A stretch of DNA of 64,000 bases from Lachnospiraceae bacterium (GTDB lineage Bacteria; Bacillota; Clostridia; Lachnospirales; Lachnospiraceae): assembly GCA_028689655.1 (NCBI GenBank), contig JAQVCT010000002.1:62001-126000 (forward strand), in the 5' to 3' direction. This document shows positions 8,475 through 17,701 of the stretch, piece by piece. The position numbers and the translations under genes were made by a program. Positions within the stretch are counted from its first letter, which is position 1; each line of letters starts with the position of its first letter. The notes under the pieces were generated by a model. The model worked only from the letters and a program-made list of their open reading frames with translations, had not been told where the DNA came from and did no database searches.

Positions 8475-9341
8475 CTATGACTTCACCGCTCCGGCTACTA
8501 CACCACTGATAATCTGTTTTTGCAGCAGCAGGTAAATAGCGATTACTGGCAGTATGGTCAATACCAGACCTGCCATAATCTTACCCAGATCATTGGAATA
8601 CGTTCCATAAAATGTGTACGTGGATAAGGGCAATGTATATAAAGCTTTCTTACCCAGTATCAAGCTTGGTAATAAATAGTCATTCCACAGCCACAGCACA
8701 TCTAATACGATCAGCGTTGCTGTGGTAGGCTTCAATAAGGGAAATACAATCTTAAAGAATACCTGATAGGGACGACAACCATCTATGATAGCCGCTTCCT
8801 CCAGCGAAACGGGAACTCCTGATCGGATAAACCCATAATAAATAAAGATTGCAAGTGCCATACCAAATCCGATATTCATGAAAATCAGGGTCGATCTCAT
8901 GTTTAACATCCCAAACATATTCCCGTAAATGGAGATTAAGGGAATCATAATGGTCTGGAAGGGAATAACCATTGCTGCCACAATCAGAGAAAAGCTCAGT
9001 CTGGACGCAATTGTCTTGCTTCTTGCCATGTAATAGGATGCCATGGAGGCAAACAGTACGATAAAGAGTACACTCACAGTTGTGATAATCAGGGAATTGC
9101 CGAATGCTCTTAAATAATTCATTTCCTTAAAAGCGGACACATAATTTTCCACCGAAAATCCCTTGGGATCAATCAACATCAACGGATGTTTAATAATCGT
9201 AATCTTTCTTTTAAAGGAATTGACCAGTATCAGGAAAAATGGAACCATGTACAACAGCAGTACCAGAGATAAAACAATCAGCTTCACTGCATTCAGCACT
9301 TTTGTCTTCGCTCCGCCTACAACAGTTTTCGACTTTGCCAT
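8475..9341 (-). CDS. Carbohydrate ABC transporter permease (MalG type)
   Basis: Inner-membrane subunit of a CUT1 sugar importer, 288 residues with six predicted membrane segments. The cytoplasmic EAA loop that docks the ATPase reads EEAAIIDGCRPYQVFFKIVFP. It starts by a TAATG junction with the upstream permease stop (1-nt overlap), so the two are translationally coupled. No ATPase is encoded in this operon; such importers usually share an MsmK-type ATPase encoded elsewhere. Confidence 0.92.
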   Translation of the reverse strand: MAKSKTVVGGAKTKVLNAVKLIVLSLVLLLYMVPFFLILVNSFKRKITIIKHPLMLIDPKGFSVENYVSAFKEMNYLRAFGNSLIITTVSVLFIVLFASMASYYMARSKTIASRLSFSLIVAAMVIPFQTIMIPLISIYGNMFGMLNMRSTLIFMNIGFGMALAIFIYYGFIRSGVPVSLEEAAIIDGCRPYQVFFKIVFPLLKPTTATLIVLDVLWLWNDYLLPSLILGKKALYTLPLSTYTFYGTYSNDLGKIMAGLVLTILPVIAIYLLLQKQIISGVVAGAVKS

Positions 9342-10222
9342 TATGCTTCCACCTCCTTACGTTTGCTCAAGTAGTACTGGGTTACTGCTACAACAGCTAC
9401 GACTACAAACAGTACCAATGCTTCTGCCTGTCCCAGACCGTATTTCTTGGACTTAAATGCCTTCTGGTACACATGCAGTGCCGCCATAATGGTACTTCCG
9501 TAGGGTTCTCCGCCTGTCAAGGATACGTTAAGGTCATATACCATAAAGCATCTTGTCAAAGTCAGGAAGGTACAGATGGAAAAGGACTGTGACATCATGG
9601 GAATTACTATGTGACGTGTTCTCTGTGTATTGGTACATCCGTCAATGCTGGCTGCCTCTATCAAATCCTTTGGCACGCCTACAAATCCCGCCACATAAAT
9701 CAGCATCATATAACCGGAATATTGCCATACGGTTACCAGCACCAGGGCAAAGAACGCTTTTAACGGGTCTGACAACCAGGAACTTTCAAACAAAGGAATT
9801 GATGTCATTCCCCCAAACGCTGTGAAAGCCTTTGAAAATACAAATTGCCATATAAATCCCAGAACAATTCCTCCAATCAGATTAGGAGTAAAAAATCCTG
9901 CCCGAAAAAAATTCTGACCTTTAAGTCCGCTTGTCAGTAAATATGCAAGCAAAAATGCAATAACCTGTACAGCAACGGTACTGATCGCCACATAAGCAAG
10001 TGTCAGCATCAGTGCGGACCAAAAATCTTTATCCTGAAACACTGCCAGGAAATTTGCGAATCCAATCAGTTCCTTCTTTGCCGAGATACCGTCCCAGTTA
10101 GTGAAAGTCAAATATACACCATAGATAAAGGGAATTATAACAATCGCAAAGAAAAAGAATATTGCCGGACCCGCAAACATCAGATATGACTTAACTTTAT
10201 CGGCCATTAATTTTTTTTTCAT
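9341..10222 (-). CDS. Sugar ABC transporter permease (MalF type)
   Basis: Partner permease of the CUT1 importer, 293 residues with about six membrane segments. The EAA loop is visible as LIEAASIDGCTNTQRTRHIVIP. It lies between the binding-protein gene (46 nt upstream) and the MalG-type permease, the standard order. Substrate is inferred from the operon enzymes: sucrose, short fructo-oligosaccharides or mixed glucosides. Confidence 0.92.
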   Translation of the reverse strand: MKKKLMADKVKSYLMFAGPAIFFFFAIVIIPFIYGVYLTFTNWDGISAKKELIGFANFLAVFQDKDFWSALMLTLAYVAISTVAVQVIAFLLAYLLTSGLKGQNFFRAGFFTPNLIGGIVLGFIWQFVFSKAFTAFGGMTSIPLFESSWLSDPLKAFFALVLVTVWQYSGYMMLIYVAGFVGVPKDLIEAASIDGCTNTQRTRHIVIPMMSQSFSICTFLTLTRCFMVYDLNVSLTGGEPYGSTIMAALHVYQKAFKSKKYGLGQAEALVLFVVVAVVAVTQYYLSKRKEVEA

Positions 10223-10268
10223 AAAAACGTTCCTTCCTTTTCTTAATTACAGTTCATTGGTACTTTTT

Positions 10269-11618
10269 CTATTCCTGTGCCTGCCAATATTCTTGTAATT
10301 CTGTTGCAAGACCTGCTCTGTCCGTTTTTCCGCCAAGGTATTTCTGTACGGCAGCACCACATGCTGACCAGTGATCTCCCGGCAATCCATTATATTGATC
10401 AAATGTTTTCCCTGTATCTGCATAAGCTTTTAATGCCTGACCAAGTTTATTGTCATCAGCCGCATTAAATGTATTAAAGCAAGGTACAGCCACTACTTGG
10501 TTTGCAATAATATCCTGTGCAGTCTCATCATAGACTAACCAGTTCAGGAAATCTTTTGCTGCCTGAATCTGCTCCGGTGCAGCATTTTTATCAATCATAA
10601 TCTGCTTGGAACCCACTGCATTTACCATGGTATTAAAAGCATCATTTTCGGTATCCTGTACCACCGGCATCATGCCAAACTCTGTATCTTCATCTGCGAA
10701 TCCGGATACTACTTCCCATACCCAGTTACCATTGAACCAGAATGCCACATCTCCTTCCGCAAAGTATGCATTATCCATATCATAATCTGCTGCCAATGGA
10801 TCTTTTCCATTAATGTTATATTTCATTAATGTATCAAAAGTATCAAATAAACTGTTAAATCTATCGTTATCAATTAATTGCTGTGAACCATCTTTCAGCG
10901 AAGCAATAAATGCATCCGCACCTTCTGCTGTGCCGTCCTGCTCTTCATACATAAGACCTAGGAAATGTGCACCTAAGGACCAGTCTTCCTTGGAAATCAC
11001 TACCGGTTTTTCCATGCCCGATGCCACAAGCTCATCGCAGATTGCCGTGAAATCGCTTAATGTTTTCACAGCAGTTTCATCAAATGGTCTTCCCAGGGCG
11101 TTCTCGATCGCCGTTCTATTGAATAAAAGACCTCTTCCTTCCAGACTAAATGGAAAGCCATATAAAGTTCCGTTTACTTTCACACCATACTGGTCACCGC
11201 CATCAGCAACCCATTTCTCATCATCTAATGGTAATGCTTTTTCTTCTGCAAGTGCTACGATATCATTACAGTCCATGATTGCCAATGTAGGGGCATCTCC
11301 TGCTGCATATTTTTTCTGAATTGCTTCATAAGGTGAATCTCCTTCTGAGATGGAAGTCATCTCAATGGTTACACCTGTCTTTTCTTTATATTCTTCAAAT
11401 GCAGGCTCAAAGAATTTCTCCATTCCTGCTTTTGTATTCAAAATTGAAATCGTTACGCCGTCTGTGGATACCGATCCATCTGCACTTTCTGTACCTTCTG
11501 CAGCTGCTGTACTTTCTGCGCTGTCACCTTCCAAGGTAGTGCTTCCTCCACCACATGCCGTTGTAGCAAGTACCATTGCCAATACAAGTCCCAATGAAAT
11601 AATCTTTTTCATTTTCAT
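10269..11618 (-). CDS. Sugar ABC transporter substrate-binding lipoprotein
   Basis: Extracellular solute-binding protein (family 1) that captures oligosaccharide for the two permeases. The signal peptide ends in a lipobox, ATTACGGG, so it is anchored by lipidation. A Ser/Thr/Glu/Ala-rich linker follows, then the two-lobe fold (TISILNTKAG to ELQEYWQAQ). The start at 11618 has a GGAGGAATTATA ribosome site; the frame upstream to 11687 is untranslated leader. First gene of the seven-gene operon, controlled by the promoter/operator at 11707-11745. Confidence 0.92.
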   Translation of the reverse strand: MKMKKIISLGLVLAMVLATTACGGGSTTLEGDSAESTAAAEGTESADGSVSTDGVTISILNTKAGMEKFFEPAFEEYKEKTGVTIEMTSISEGDSPYEAIQKKYAAGDAPTLAIMDCNDIVALAEEKALPLDDEKWVADGGDQYGVKVNGTLYGFPFSLEGRGLLFNRTAIENALGRPFDETAVKTLSDFTAICDELVASGMEKPVVISKEDWSLGAHFLGLMYEEQDGTAEGADAFIASLKDGSQQLIDNDRFNSLFDTFDTLMKYNINGKDPLAADYDMDNAYFAEGDVAFWFNGNWVWEVVSGFADEDTEFGMMPVVQDTENDAFNTMVNAVGSKQIMIDKNAAPEQIQAAKDFLNWLVYDETAQDIIANQVVAVPCFNTFNAADDNKLGQALKAYADTGKTFDQYNGLPGDHWSACGAAVQKYLGGKTDRAGLATELQEYWQAQE

Positions 11619-11706
11619 TATAATTCCTCCTTTAATCGTGAATATCCAGTAACCTGTGCCACAGAGCGGAAATGCTTCCGGATTCATTTCTCCTCTGTTT
11701 TAATCC

Positions 11707-11745
11707 AGTATATATTCTCCATTCCGATATGTCAACCGTTTGATA
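11707..11745 (-). promoter_or_regulatory. Operon promoter with LacI-type operator
   Basis: On the minus strand TTGACA (11730-11735), a 17-bp spacer and TATACT (11707-11712). The pseudo-palindrome TGTCAACCGTTTGATA (11730-11745) covers the -35 box. A matching site lies in the lacI promoter at 14385-14400, so the nearby LacI protein is the likely repressor. The remainder of 11746-11936 is AT-rich and must hold the plus-strand esterase promoter (possible TTCACA/TAATAT pair), which is not convincing. Confidence 0.85.
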
Positions 11746-11936
11746 TACAGTTTGTGTGTAATATCCAGTTTTTTTGTTCCGTTTTTGTGCATATTACACA
11801 TTATTTCTTTCTCTAATTTACTTTTTCTGTATTTTTTGATACGATATATTCACATTCGATAGGTCATTCGGTTAATATATTCTTTTTAAAAAATAATAAT
11901 GAAATAAAAATATGAAATATGGGAGGGACTCTAAAG

Positions 11937-13289
11937 ATGACATCTATAACAGCAATATCAAGAGCAATCCGCTCTAAAGATGTGTCAGAAAGTGCAAAAG
12001 AAAGTATACGCATCACACGTACCGGTAAGATAATGGGAATTCGTAAAAACAATACCTTTCTATACAAAGGAATTCCTTATGCAAAGCCACCCGTTGGTGA
12101 TAGGAGGTGGAAAGCACCGGAGGCTTTGCCGGACAGCTCCGACCTCTATCATGCCACGCTATATCCGGACAGCTCTTTGCAACGTTTCACAGACCCGGAC
12201 GGCATGTACACAAAGGAATTTTACAGCGACCCCGCTTACGATGCCAATTCATCCGAAGATTGTCTGTATCTCAATATACAGACACCGGAAAATGCCCTGG
12301 GGAAAGCACTTCCTGTTGTGGTATGGATTCACGGTGGGGGATTTGAACATGGATACAGCTATGAATCAGAATTTGATGGAGAAGCATATTGTGACAGAGA
12401 TATCCTATATGTTTCCATTCAGTATCGCGTAGGGGCACTGGGGTTTTTATATCATCCCCTTCTCTCCCATTCTGATAGTCATGGGGAAAACCTGGGTATT
12501 CTGGACCAGATTGCTGCTCTGTCCTGGATTCATGAAAATATTGCTGCCTTTGGAGGGAATCCCCATGAGATTACCCTTATGGGGCAATCCGCCGGTGGGA
12601 TTAGTACGCAGATTCTGTGCTCTTCTCCTCTGTCGCGTCCCTATATGAAACGCGCCATCATACAAAGTGGCGCCTGCTATCAAACAGGGCTTGGTCTTGA
12701 TCTGTCCAGGAAACACGCTTTGAAAATTGGCATGGAATTTGCCGAGATTTGTCAGTTAAAGCAAAAAGAAGATTTCTATTCTTTATCCGCCGATAAGATA
12801 TTAAATGCGACTGCTGTCATTATGGAAAATACTGCCAGAAGAAAGGAACCACTCCCTTTCTGCCCCCATGTTGATGATTTTGTCCTCCATCATTCTCTGG
12901 ATTACCAGATACAGCATGATGAGATTGCGCCCGTTCCTTATCTTCTAGGCTCCACAAAAGATGATTTGGGCGAGGGAATTTTATATCAGGAAAGTATTTT
13001 GTTCGCAGAGCAGCGTAATCGTGTTGCCTCCGATTCCTGCTATGCCTATTATTTTACACGCCCACTCCCCGGCAGTTTGGATGGGTCCTTTCATTCCTCA
13101 GAACTCTGGTATACCTTCGGGACACTGCGCCGCTGCTGGCGTCCCTGGTCTCCCACGGATTACCGTATTTCCTCTCAGATGATAGACTACTGGTCGCATT
13201 TTATTCGGTATGGCACTCCCGGTACTGTAGACGGATTCCAGTGGAAACCCTGTACTGCGGAAGATCCTTTCCTCATGGAGTTTCACTGA
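11937..13289 (+). CDS. pnbA: Carboxylesterase type B
   Basis: Alpha/beta-hydrolase serine esterase, cytoplasmic, 450 residues. The oxyanion motif WIHGGGFEHG and the nucleophile elbow GQSAGG (Ser) are clear; SEDCLYLNIQTP is the second family signature. The acidic residue and the His are less certain by eye. The ATG at 11937 follows GGGAGGG at a good distance and is preferred over 11919. It is transcribed away from the sugar operon and converges on lacI with only 33 bp between. Physiological ester unknown; sugar-linked acyl esters would suit the context. Confidence 0.88.
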   Translation: MTSITAISRAIRSKDVSESAKESIRITRTGKIMGIRKNNTFLYKGIPYAKPPVGDRRWKAPEALPDSSDLYHATLYPDSSLQRFTDPDGMYTKEFYSDPAYDANSSEDCLYLNIQTPENALGKALPVVVWIHGGGFEHGYSYESEFDGEAYCDRDILYVSIQYRVGALGFLYHPLLSHSDSHGENLGILDQIAALSWIHENIAAFGGNPHEITLMGQSAGGISTQILCSSPLSRPYMKRAIIQSGACYQTGLGLDLSRKHALKIGMEFAEICQLKQKEDFYSLSADKILNATAVIMENTARRKEPLPFCPHVDDFVLHHSLDYQIQHDEIAPVPYLLGSTKDDLGEGILYQESILFAEQRNRVASDSCYAYYFTRPLPGSLDGSFHSSELWYTFGTLRRCWRPWSPTDYRISSQMIDYWSHFIRYGTPGTVDGFQWKPCTAEDPFLMEFH

Positions 13290-13322
13290 TTGTTATTGAT
13301 TTGAATTTCACTTTCTTTTATC

Positions 13323-14300
13323 TCAGGTTGTCTGCCTTTTCACAAGTGATACCGGAAGTTTTAACTGCTCCGGTATCACTTCCTTACGCAGACTCTTTTC
13401 TATAAACTCTATCGCCCAGCTCGCCATCTCGTGAACCGGCTGGTGGATAGTGGTAATCATCGGGGTCGTATACTTCGCAATATCCACGTCATCAAATCCT
13501 ACGATTTTAATCTGATCCGGAATTTTAAGATTCAATTCATTACACACCTGTATCGTCTGTGCCGCAATCAAATCACTGCTGGCAAATATCCCGTCCACGT
13601 CAGGTACCTCCCGAATAGCCTGTCTGATATATTCATGGTAGTCCATTGTGCTATATATCTTATTATTACTAAGCATTTCCCTGTGCTGTATCCCATGTTC
13701 TTTACAGACATCCCGGAATCCTTCTGCTCTGGCATCTGCAGGCATATTCTCATTTTTGATACCGCTTAGATGTATCAGATTGCGGCATCCCGCCTCTATC
13801 AAGTGCTCTGTTGCCATTCGCCCGCCTTGATAATTATCACACTCGATACCCACTGTACCTGCATCCAGGTAACGTTCTATAGTTATTACCGGAATGTCCA
13901 GATTTTTCATTTTCTTGATATCCACATTTCTGCTGCATAACACAATACCTGACACACGATTGCTCTTGCACATGTCTATATATTCCAACTCTTTTTTCGT
14001 CTCTGCTTTCGTATTGCATAATAATATCTTATACTTGTGAGCAGCAGCTTCCGACTCCAACTCACTAATCAGCTTCGCAAAGTACGGATGTACGATATGG
14101 GGCACTATAATCCCTATGGTATTGGTTCGTTTCATAGACAGTGATCTCGCAAGTTCATTAGGCTGATAATGCAATTCCTTCATCGCTTCCTGTACCTTTT
14201 GTCTCGTCTGCTCGCCAATATATCCTCTGTTATTTATCACTCTGGATACTGTGGTCACTGTAACGCCTGCTTTTTCAGCCACATCTTTTAATGTTGCCAT
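13323..14300 (-). CDS. LacI-family repressor of the sucrose/fructan operon
   Basis: 325 residues: N-terminal helix-turn-helix (ATLKDVAEKAGVTVTTVSRV) with hinge helix NELARSL near residue 57, then a periplasmic-binding-like effector domain (IGIIVPHIVHPYFAKL onward). Its own promoter carries the operator TGTCAATCGTTTGACA, nearly identical to the site at the operon promoter 2.6 kb away, so it very likely represses both and responds to a sugar from the pathway. The C-terminal coding end contains a perfect 13-bp inverted repeat (13344-13381) with no U-tract. Confidence 0.92.
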   Translation of the reverse strand: MATLKDVAEKAGVTVTTVSRVINNRGYIGEQTRQKVQEAMKELHYQPNELARSLSMKRTNTIGIIVPHIVHPYFAKLISELESEAAAHKYKILLCNTKAETKKELEYIDMCKSNRVSGIVLCSRNVDIKKMKNLDIPVITIERYLDAGTVGIECDNYQGGRMATEHLIEAGCRNLIHLSGIKNENMPADARAEGFRDVCKEHGIQHREMLSNNKIYSTMDYHEYIRQAIREVPDVDGIFASSDLIAAQTIQVCNELNLKIPDQIKIVGFDDVDIAKYTTPMITTIHQPVHEMASWAIEFIEKSLRKEVIPEQLKLPVSLVKRQTT

Positions 14301-14361
14301 GCTTCTCCCTCCGTATGCACTTAAAATATGTCATCATATGCTTACCATTGACATTATCAAA

Positions 14362-14400
14362 ATTATAAAACAGGAAGTATTATGTGTCAATCGTTTGACA
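14362..14400 (-). promoter_or_regulatory. lacI promoter with self-operator
   Basis: On the minus strand perfect TTGACA (14385-14390), 17-bp spacer, perfect TATAAT (14362-14367). The operator TGTCAATCGTTTGACA (14385-14400), with perfect 6-bp arms, covers the -35 box, implying autorepression. The rest of 14401-14556, leading to pncB, is AT-rich; no clear plus-strand promoter was settled on. Confidence 0.88.
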
Positions 14401-14556
14401 TATAATTATTCAAATTTCATTGATTTCTTTTCCAAAGTAACGTATGATAAGAGAAACATTTTAACTGTATATACAGCAGATAAATTATCCTATTTATATG
14501 AAGCGTATATTTTATATCAGTTTCATACAAACTAAGAATAGGACAAAGGGGGCAAT

Positions 14557-16026
14557 ATGGATCGACAAAACTTAACCTTGCTTACCGATTTATACGAATT
14601 AACCATGATGCAGGGCTATTTTAAAAATGAAACGCAAAATGAAACTGTAATTTTCGACATGTTCTATCGCACCAATCCAATGGAAAGCGGGTATGCGATC
14701 TGTGCCGGGGTGGAACAGCTGATCAAATATATCCAGGATCTGCACTTTGCAAAGCAGGATATCGACTATCTTCGAAGTCTTCATATCTTTGACGAGGACT
14801 TTCTGGAATATCTCAGCAATTTCAAATTTTCAGGAAGCATCTATGCCATTCCCGAGGGAACCATTATTTTCCCCCGCGAACCTATCGTGAAGGTCATCGC
14901 ACCCATCATGGAGGCTCAGTTGGTGGAGACAGCGATTCTGAATATTATGAATCACCAGTCATTAATCGCCACCAAAACATCCCGTGTCTGCTATGCAGCC
15001 CAGGGAGATGGCATCATGGAGTTCGGTCTTCGCCGTGCCCAGGGGCCTGACGCAGGTACTTACGGCGCAAGAGCCGCTATGATCGGTGGATGTGTGGCTA
15101 CTTCCAATGTATTGTGCGGACAGCTCTTCGATGTTCCCATCAGCGGTACTCATGCCCACAGCTGGATCATGAGTTTTCCCGATGAATATACTGCATTCAA
15201 ACGCTATGCGGAGTTATATCCAAATGCATGCATTCTCCTGGTAGATACCTATGATTCCCTGAAATCAGGCGTACCCAATGCCATTCGTGTCTTTAAGGAA
15301 ATGAGGGACGCTGGGATCAAACTGGGCAAACACGGGATTCGTTTCGACAGCGGTGACCTGGCTTACTTGTCTAAGAAAGCCAGAAAAATGATGGATGAAG
15401 CCGGATTTCCAGATGCCATCATCTCCGCCAGCAATGATCTGGATGAGTACCTCATTGACAGCTTAAAAGTCCAAGGCGCAAAGATCACTTCCTGGGGTGT
15501 GGGTACGAACCTGATCACTTCCAAAGACTGGCCTGCCTTCGGCGGTGTCTACAAATTGGCGGCTGTGATGAACGAGGAAGGTGTCTTCATCCCTAAGATC
15601 AAGCTTTCGGAAAATACAGAAAAGGTTACCAATCCGGGCAACAAGAAAATCTACCGTGTCTACGAAAAAGATTCCGGAAAAATCAAGGCGGACCTTATCT
15701 GTCTGGAAGAGGAAGTATATGATGAGAAAGACAACCTCCTTCTCTTCGATCCCGCGGAGCCCTGGAAAAAGACAAAGATGAAAGCAGGTACTTACACGTT
15801 ACGTGAGATCATGATACCGATCTTCATCGATGGTAAATGTGTCTATGAGTCTCCAAAGGTCATGGATATCCGTGCATACTGTCAGCAGGAACTGGATACC
15901 CTCTGGGATGAGACAAGACGTCTGGTCAATCCTCACAATGTGTATGTAGATCTGTCCACCAAGCTCTATGATATCAAGATCGAATTACTGGATCGCATGA
16001 GCAATCCTGATGTGGATGTGAATTAA
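14557..16026 (+). CDS. pncB: Nicotinate phosphoribosyltransferase
   Basis: Makes nicotinate mononucleotide from nicotinate and PRPP, the salvage entry to NAD. The 489-residue protein begins NLTLLTDLYELTMMQGYF, typical of the bacterial family. It carries FGLRRAQGPD, ISGTHAHSW (with the active-site His) and the phosphate/PRPP-binding GIRFDSGDLAYLS and GVGTNL segments. The start follows AAAGGGGGCAAT. It is a single-gene unit ending at a strong bidirectional terminator and has no evident link to the sugar genes. Confidence 0.95.
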   Translation: MDRQNLTLLTDLYELTMMQGYFKNETQNETVIFDMFYRTNPMESGYAICAGVEQLIKYIQDLHFAKQDIDYLRSLHIFDEDFLEYLSNFKFSGSIYAIPEGTIIFPREPIVKVIAPIMEAQLVETAILNIMNHQSLIATKTSRVCYAAQGDGIMEFGLRRAQGPDAGTYGARAAMIGGCVATSNVLCGQLFDVPISGTHAHSWIMSFPDEYTAFKRYAELYPNACILLVDTYDSLKSGVPNAIRVFKEMRDAGIKLGKHGIRFDSGDLAYLSKKARKMMDEAGFPDAIISASNDLDEYLIDSLKVQGAKITSWGVGTNLITSKDWPAFGGVYKLAAVMNEEGVFIPKIKLSENTEKVTNPGNKKIYRVYEKDSGKIKADLICLEEEVYDEKDNLLLFDPAEPWKKTKMKAGTYTLREIMIPIFIDGKCVYESPKVMDIRAYCQQELDTLWDETRRLVNPHNVYVDLSTKLYDIKIELLDRMSNPDVDVN

Positions 16027-16109
16027 AATTTTCCATGAAACGATACAGCAGAACTGAATAACACTCCGAATGACACTTCTTTTCATTTGGCAGCTAGTTG
16101 ACATAACGT

Positions 16110-16159
16110 AAGAGCAGATCATCCATTACCATGTAAGACGTAATGGATGATCTGCTCTT
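16110..16159. terminator. Bidirectional terminator, pncB / pseudo-ATPase gene
   Basis: A perfect 20-bp stem (arms 16110-16129 and 16140-16159) with a 10-nt loop, followed by TTTTACC. It lies between the converging ends of pncB (plus) and the ABC-like gene (minus). Confidence 0.85.
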
Positions 16160-16207
16160 TTACCTTTATAACACATTTTATGGAACTATTCCTTCTCTAT
16201 TCTTTCT

Positions 16208-17701
16208 CTATTCTTTTTCTCTCTTTTCCTCCCGATAGAGATACAGCCATGGTGCCAGCACTGGAATGGATGCGAAGTCTTCCCTGCTATATTCCTTCTG
16301 CGCTTTTCCCTTATCAAGACAAATAAGGCGGTCTGCCAGTGACAGGGTATCTGCCAGGTTCACTGCCAGGATCACCACAGCGATCCCTCTTTCCAGGAAT
16401 TGCTCCAGCAGCTCCCATATAAGCATTCGATGCTGCATATCCGCTCCTTTAAATGGCTGAATGCAGAATACCACCTTAGGCTTCTGCAATAGAATCCTGC
16501 TGTAGACCAGTTGATATTTCTGACGTTCATGGAGTTCATCTATCGGTGTGGCAAATACGTCCTCCCCCAGTATCTTTCCGTATTCCTGACGAATACTTTT
16601 CCTGATATTCCCTGTGAGCCAGACATTTTTCATGCGTTTATCCAGATTAAAACAGAGGTTATCCATATAATTCAATTCTGGAAACAGCATGGTGTGGGTG
16701 CACTGCTCCTGGATCACAGCTGCCTTTCTGTTTCCCTGTATTTTCTCCCCACGATCCTCCATGGATAAGTGCCAGTGAAATGCCTGTTCCTCCTCCAGTA
16801 ATATCTGACACATGTCATGATAAATACGGTTATTCAGGCATTGTATGGCAATACATTCCCCCTGCAGTACCTGGAAACGAAGGGGATCTTTCATCAATGG
16901 GATTTCCCCGTAAAATGCACATGCCTGCTTTCCCAGCTTCACATTATTTCTCTTGTCATTGAGATAACCGCGGACCATTTTGTCATACTCCTGGGCGCAG
17001 AGAAGATTCTCGGCGAACATCTCCCGCGGCTGGAGCACTTTCTCGATTCTTCCATTGGACATCAGCACTGCTCTGTCACAGATCTGCAGTATATCCTCAT
17101 AGTGAGAGCCTATATAGAGAAACGCATACCCCTGTCCCGCATAATGATGCATAATGTGATGCAGTTTTCGCAGTTCGTCACCACTTATCAGCGTGCTGGT
17201 CTCACAAAGTACGATCAGCCTGTGACCTGCCACGATTCCCTTTAACAGCTCCACCAGGATTCGTTCAAAGGCTGACAGCTTTTCCACATAAGCATCTGCT
17301 GATATGTTTACCCCGATATCCTGTAAAAAAGGCTCCAACTGTTTTCTGAGAACTGCCGGCTGTATGAGATTTTTCTTAAAGCCCTGCCGCAGCACAAAAA
17401 TATTATCTGCAACGGTCATTCCCTCCACCAGACAGGAGCGGTTCTGAATCACCGTGATGCGGTTATTGTTTCTCCTGCTTTCCTTCCAGGAATTGATCAG
17501 CTCTTCATGATAATAGATATGTCCGTCCTCCAGAGACAGATTGGTCTTCAATAATCTCAGAAAAGCTGACATTCCATAGGAATTAACAGGGAGAAATCCC
17601 ATAATTTCACCCTCCATGACATTGAGATTAAAATCCTCCAGCATCATGATACCATTTTCCTGGTAGGAAACTCTCTCCATTCGGAATATTTCTTTTCTCA
17701 T
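16208..17701 (-). CDS. Degenerate RbsA-like ABC protein (pseudo-ATPase)
   Basis: 497 residues laid out like the double-NBD sugar ATPases RbsA/MglA but without catalytic motifs. In the first half the Walker A region reads PVNSYGMSA (residues 38-46), with Met where Lys is required; Walker B reads LIVLCETST with Cys for Asp; the signature is LSAFERILVE. The second half has LNNRIYHD in place of a P-loop and VVFCIQPFKGAD in place of Walker B plus the DEPTRGID segment. The reading frame is intact and full length, so this is not simple decay. Its start overlaps the histidine kinase stop by 4 nt (ATGA). I infer a regulatory, non-hydrolysing partner of the kinase or transporter. Confidence 0.82.
   Translation of the reverse strand: MRKEIFRMERVSYQENGIMMLEDFNLNVMEGEIMGFLPVNSYGMSAFLRLLKTNLSLEDGHIYYHEELINSWKESRRNNNRITVIQNRSCLVEGMTVADNIFVLRQGFKKNLIQPAVLRKQLEPFLQDIGVNISADAYVEKLSAFERILVELLKGIVAGHRLIVLCETSTLISGDELRKLHHIMHHYAGQGYAFLYIGSHYEDILQICDRAVLMSNGRIEKVLQPREMFAENLLCAQEYDKMVRGYLNDKRNNVKLGKQACAFYGEIPLMKDPLRFQVLQGECIAIQCLNNRIYHDMCQILLEEEQAFHWHLSMEDRGEKIQGNRKAAVIQEQCTHTMLFPELNYMDNLCFNLDKRMKNVWLTGNIRKSIRQEYGKILGEDVFATPIDELHERQKYQLVYSRILLQKPKVVFCIQPFKGADMQHRMLIWELLEQFLERGIAVVILAVNLADTLSLADRLICLDKGKAQKEYSREDFASIPVLAPWLYLYREEKREKE

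Noticed and set aside
13344-13381. Perfect 13-bp inverted repeat as terminator of lacI
   Set aside because: It is inside the lacI coding end and lacks a U-tract on either strand, so termination cannot be claimed.
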